Shown: positions 32,228 to 33,033 of the stretch, one piece after another
Layout of the letters: each line of letters begins with the position of its first letter
Numbering within the stretch: the stretch's first letter is position 1
Source of the DNA: Rhodoblastus acidophilus
GTDB lineage: Bacteria > Pseudomonadota > Alphaproteobacteria > Rhizobiales > Beijerinckiaceae
NCBI RefSeq assembly: GCF_900187365.1
Contig: NZ_FYDG01000021.1
Coordinates: 1-33,033 of the forward strand
DNA length: 33,033 bases
Reading direction: 5' to 3'
Program-made: the position numbers and the translations under genes
Notes under the pieces: model-generated
What the model was told of the DNA's origin: nothing
Database searches by the model: none
What the model saw: the letters and a program-made list of their open reading frames with translations, nothing else

Positions 32228-32616
32228 TATCGCGCCGCCGCGATGTCGGTGCGAGAAAAGTCGTCGCCGATGAAGAGCAAGGGTTCGTCAGCGCGTTTCG
32301 CCAGGGCGTAGGACAGGCAATCGGCGAAATTCAACGCCGCGGGATGGCGGCCCTTGCCGTAGATCAGCCAGGCCTGTGTCGCGAGATCCACTAGATCGGC
32401 GTCGATCGCGATGACGTCGGCTTCGATCCGATGGAGCCAGAGATCGACTTCGGCCAGAACATGGTCTCCGCGCCGACCGACCATGACCATGCGCGCTTCC
32501 AGCACGCAAGTGGCTGGGACCAAGCGGACCGGATCGGCGGCGAGCGTCGTTTCGAGCGCCGCCGCTTCGGGCTCGTTGCGCAGCATCGCCACGATCGCGG
32601 AGGTGTCGATGACCAT
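32227..32616 (-). CDS. vapC: VapC-type PIN-domain toxin
   Basis: A 129-residue RNase of the PIN family. The acidic site is complete: D4 in MVIDTSAIVAML, E40 in CVLEARMV, D99 in NFADCLSYALA, and D118/D119 in IGDDFSRTD. Family members cut tRNA or rRNA when free and are held by VapB. The ATG at 32616 overlaps the vapB stop by one base (TGATG). The 3' end overlaps the integrase start, an uncommon link. Confidence 0.93.
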   Translation of the reverse strand: MVIDTSAIVAMLRNEPEAAALETTLAADPVRLVPATCVLEARMVMVGRRGDHVLAEVDLWLHRIEADVIAIDADLVDLATQAWLIYGKGRHPAALNFADCLSYALAKRADEPLLFIGDDFSRTDIAAAR

Positions 32617-32873
32617 CAGGTGGGGAGTCCATGTTCGTCGTAACCGATGATGTCCTCGTCGCTCCGACCGTCGACCTCCGGCAAGCGCGCCACGCGTTCG
32701 CGGATCGTGCGCATGTCGTCGAGAAGGCGCTCCCGCGCGGTCTCGCCGTGCCCCATGCGGCGCAGGCGCTCGCTGAGGGCCTGGTGGATGGCGGCCGTTT
32801 TGCTGATGCCCTGCCGGCGGGCGAGTTCGTCGGCGAGGGCGACGGTCGCGGCGTTCTTGATGTTGAGGGACAT
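32616..32873 (-). CDS. vapB: VapB-type antitoxin (Rv0623/PSK_trans_fac family)
   Basis: An 85-residue antitoxin. The ATG at 32873 (MSLNIKNAATVALADELARR) is chosen as in family members, with GGAG 7 nt upstream; a GTG at 32885 is possible. The N-terminus forms the DNA-binding part (GISKTAAIHQALSERLRR) and the acidic C-terminus (LPEVDGRSDEDIIGYDEHGL) binds the toxin. It should autorepress the vapB-vapC-integrase operon. Confidence 0.9.
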   Translation of the reverse strand: MSLNIKNAATVALADELARRQGISKTAAIHQALSERLRRMGHGETARERLLDDMRTIRERVARLPEVDGRSDEDIIGYDEHGLPT

Positions 32874-32934
32874 GGAGGGCTCCACAAATCTACCTTTAAG
32901 TCATTTTCTACCACAAAGACCGTAGGTCGTCAAA

Positions 32935-32963
32935 ACGTCCGATAAGGCAACATTATCGGACGT
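32935..32963. repeat. 11-7-11 inverted repeat upstream of vapB
   Basis: ACGTCCGATAA (32935-32945) and TTATCGGACGT (32953-32963) are perfect inverted copies with a 7-nt centre. The layout matches a core site of a tyrosine recombinase (two 11-bp arms, 6-8 bp crossover region). It lies 62 nt upstream of vapB, so a VapBC operator is the other reading. Confidence 0.5.
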
Positions 32964-33033
32964 CTCTATTTTCCGACGGATGCGGCGGTTTGCGCCGCTC
33001 CGGCTTACAATAACCGCCGCAGCTTGTTAAACA

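Overview
The window is about 33 kb of GC-rich DNA. Its gene families (RHE_PE00001-type protein, VapBC, IS66/IS256/IS21/IS110 elements, a split type II secretion system) suggest an alphaproteobacterium of the Hyphomicrobiales (Rhizobiales). A methylotroph-like member is possible, but no gene here fixes the genus. No rRNA, tRNA, CRISPR array, reverse transcriptase or replication origin was seen.

Positions 1-19,000 hold a scattered type II secretion (T2SS) locus. A secreted clan-A glycoside hydrolase (276-1838, +) converges on gspG-gspK (1988-3360, -). An IS graveyard follows (4614-8718), with fragments of seven insertion sequences: IS5, IS66, IS256, IS21, IS30, IS3 and IS110. After it come the prepilin peptidase gspO (8686-9327, -), several very small genes, gspC (10802-11290, +), the overlapping operon gspE-F-H-I-J (11848-16231, -), and a divergent operon of a DUF1190-like secreted protein, gspL and gspM (16394-18680, +). 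Together these give the ATPase, inner-membrane platform, all pseudopilins and the pseudopilin-processing peptidase. The outer-membrane secretin gspD is not in the window.

Positions 18,758-22,560 are a transition zone. It has an internally deleted IS3-family element with perfect 27-bp ends, an orphan gene 3' end, a small XRE regulator with candidate operator repeats, a DUF1778 antitoxin ORF fused in frame to the end of an IS110 transposase, and small secreted His-rich and Cys-rich proteins.

Positions 22,560-33,033 look like a defence or mobility island: an exported HNH-like protein, an overlapping pair made of an HNH_2 nuclease and a methyltransferase-HNH fusion, a truncated AddB-like gene, a Zn-hook ABC ATPase of the RloC/AAA_13 type, a decayed RHE_PE00001-type gene, and a VapB-VapC-tyrosine recombinase operon joined by 1-nt stop/start overlaps. 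An 11-7-11 inverted repeat lies upstream of vapB. The HNH_2 / methyltransferase-HNH pair is the best candidate for an undescribed system. The Zn-hook ATPase is the second, with the caveat that its 3' end is a recombination junction.
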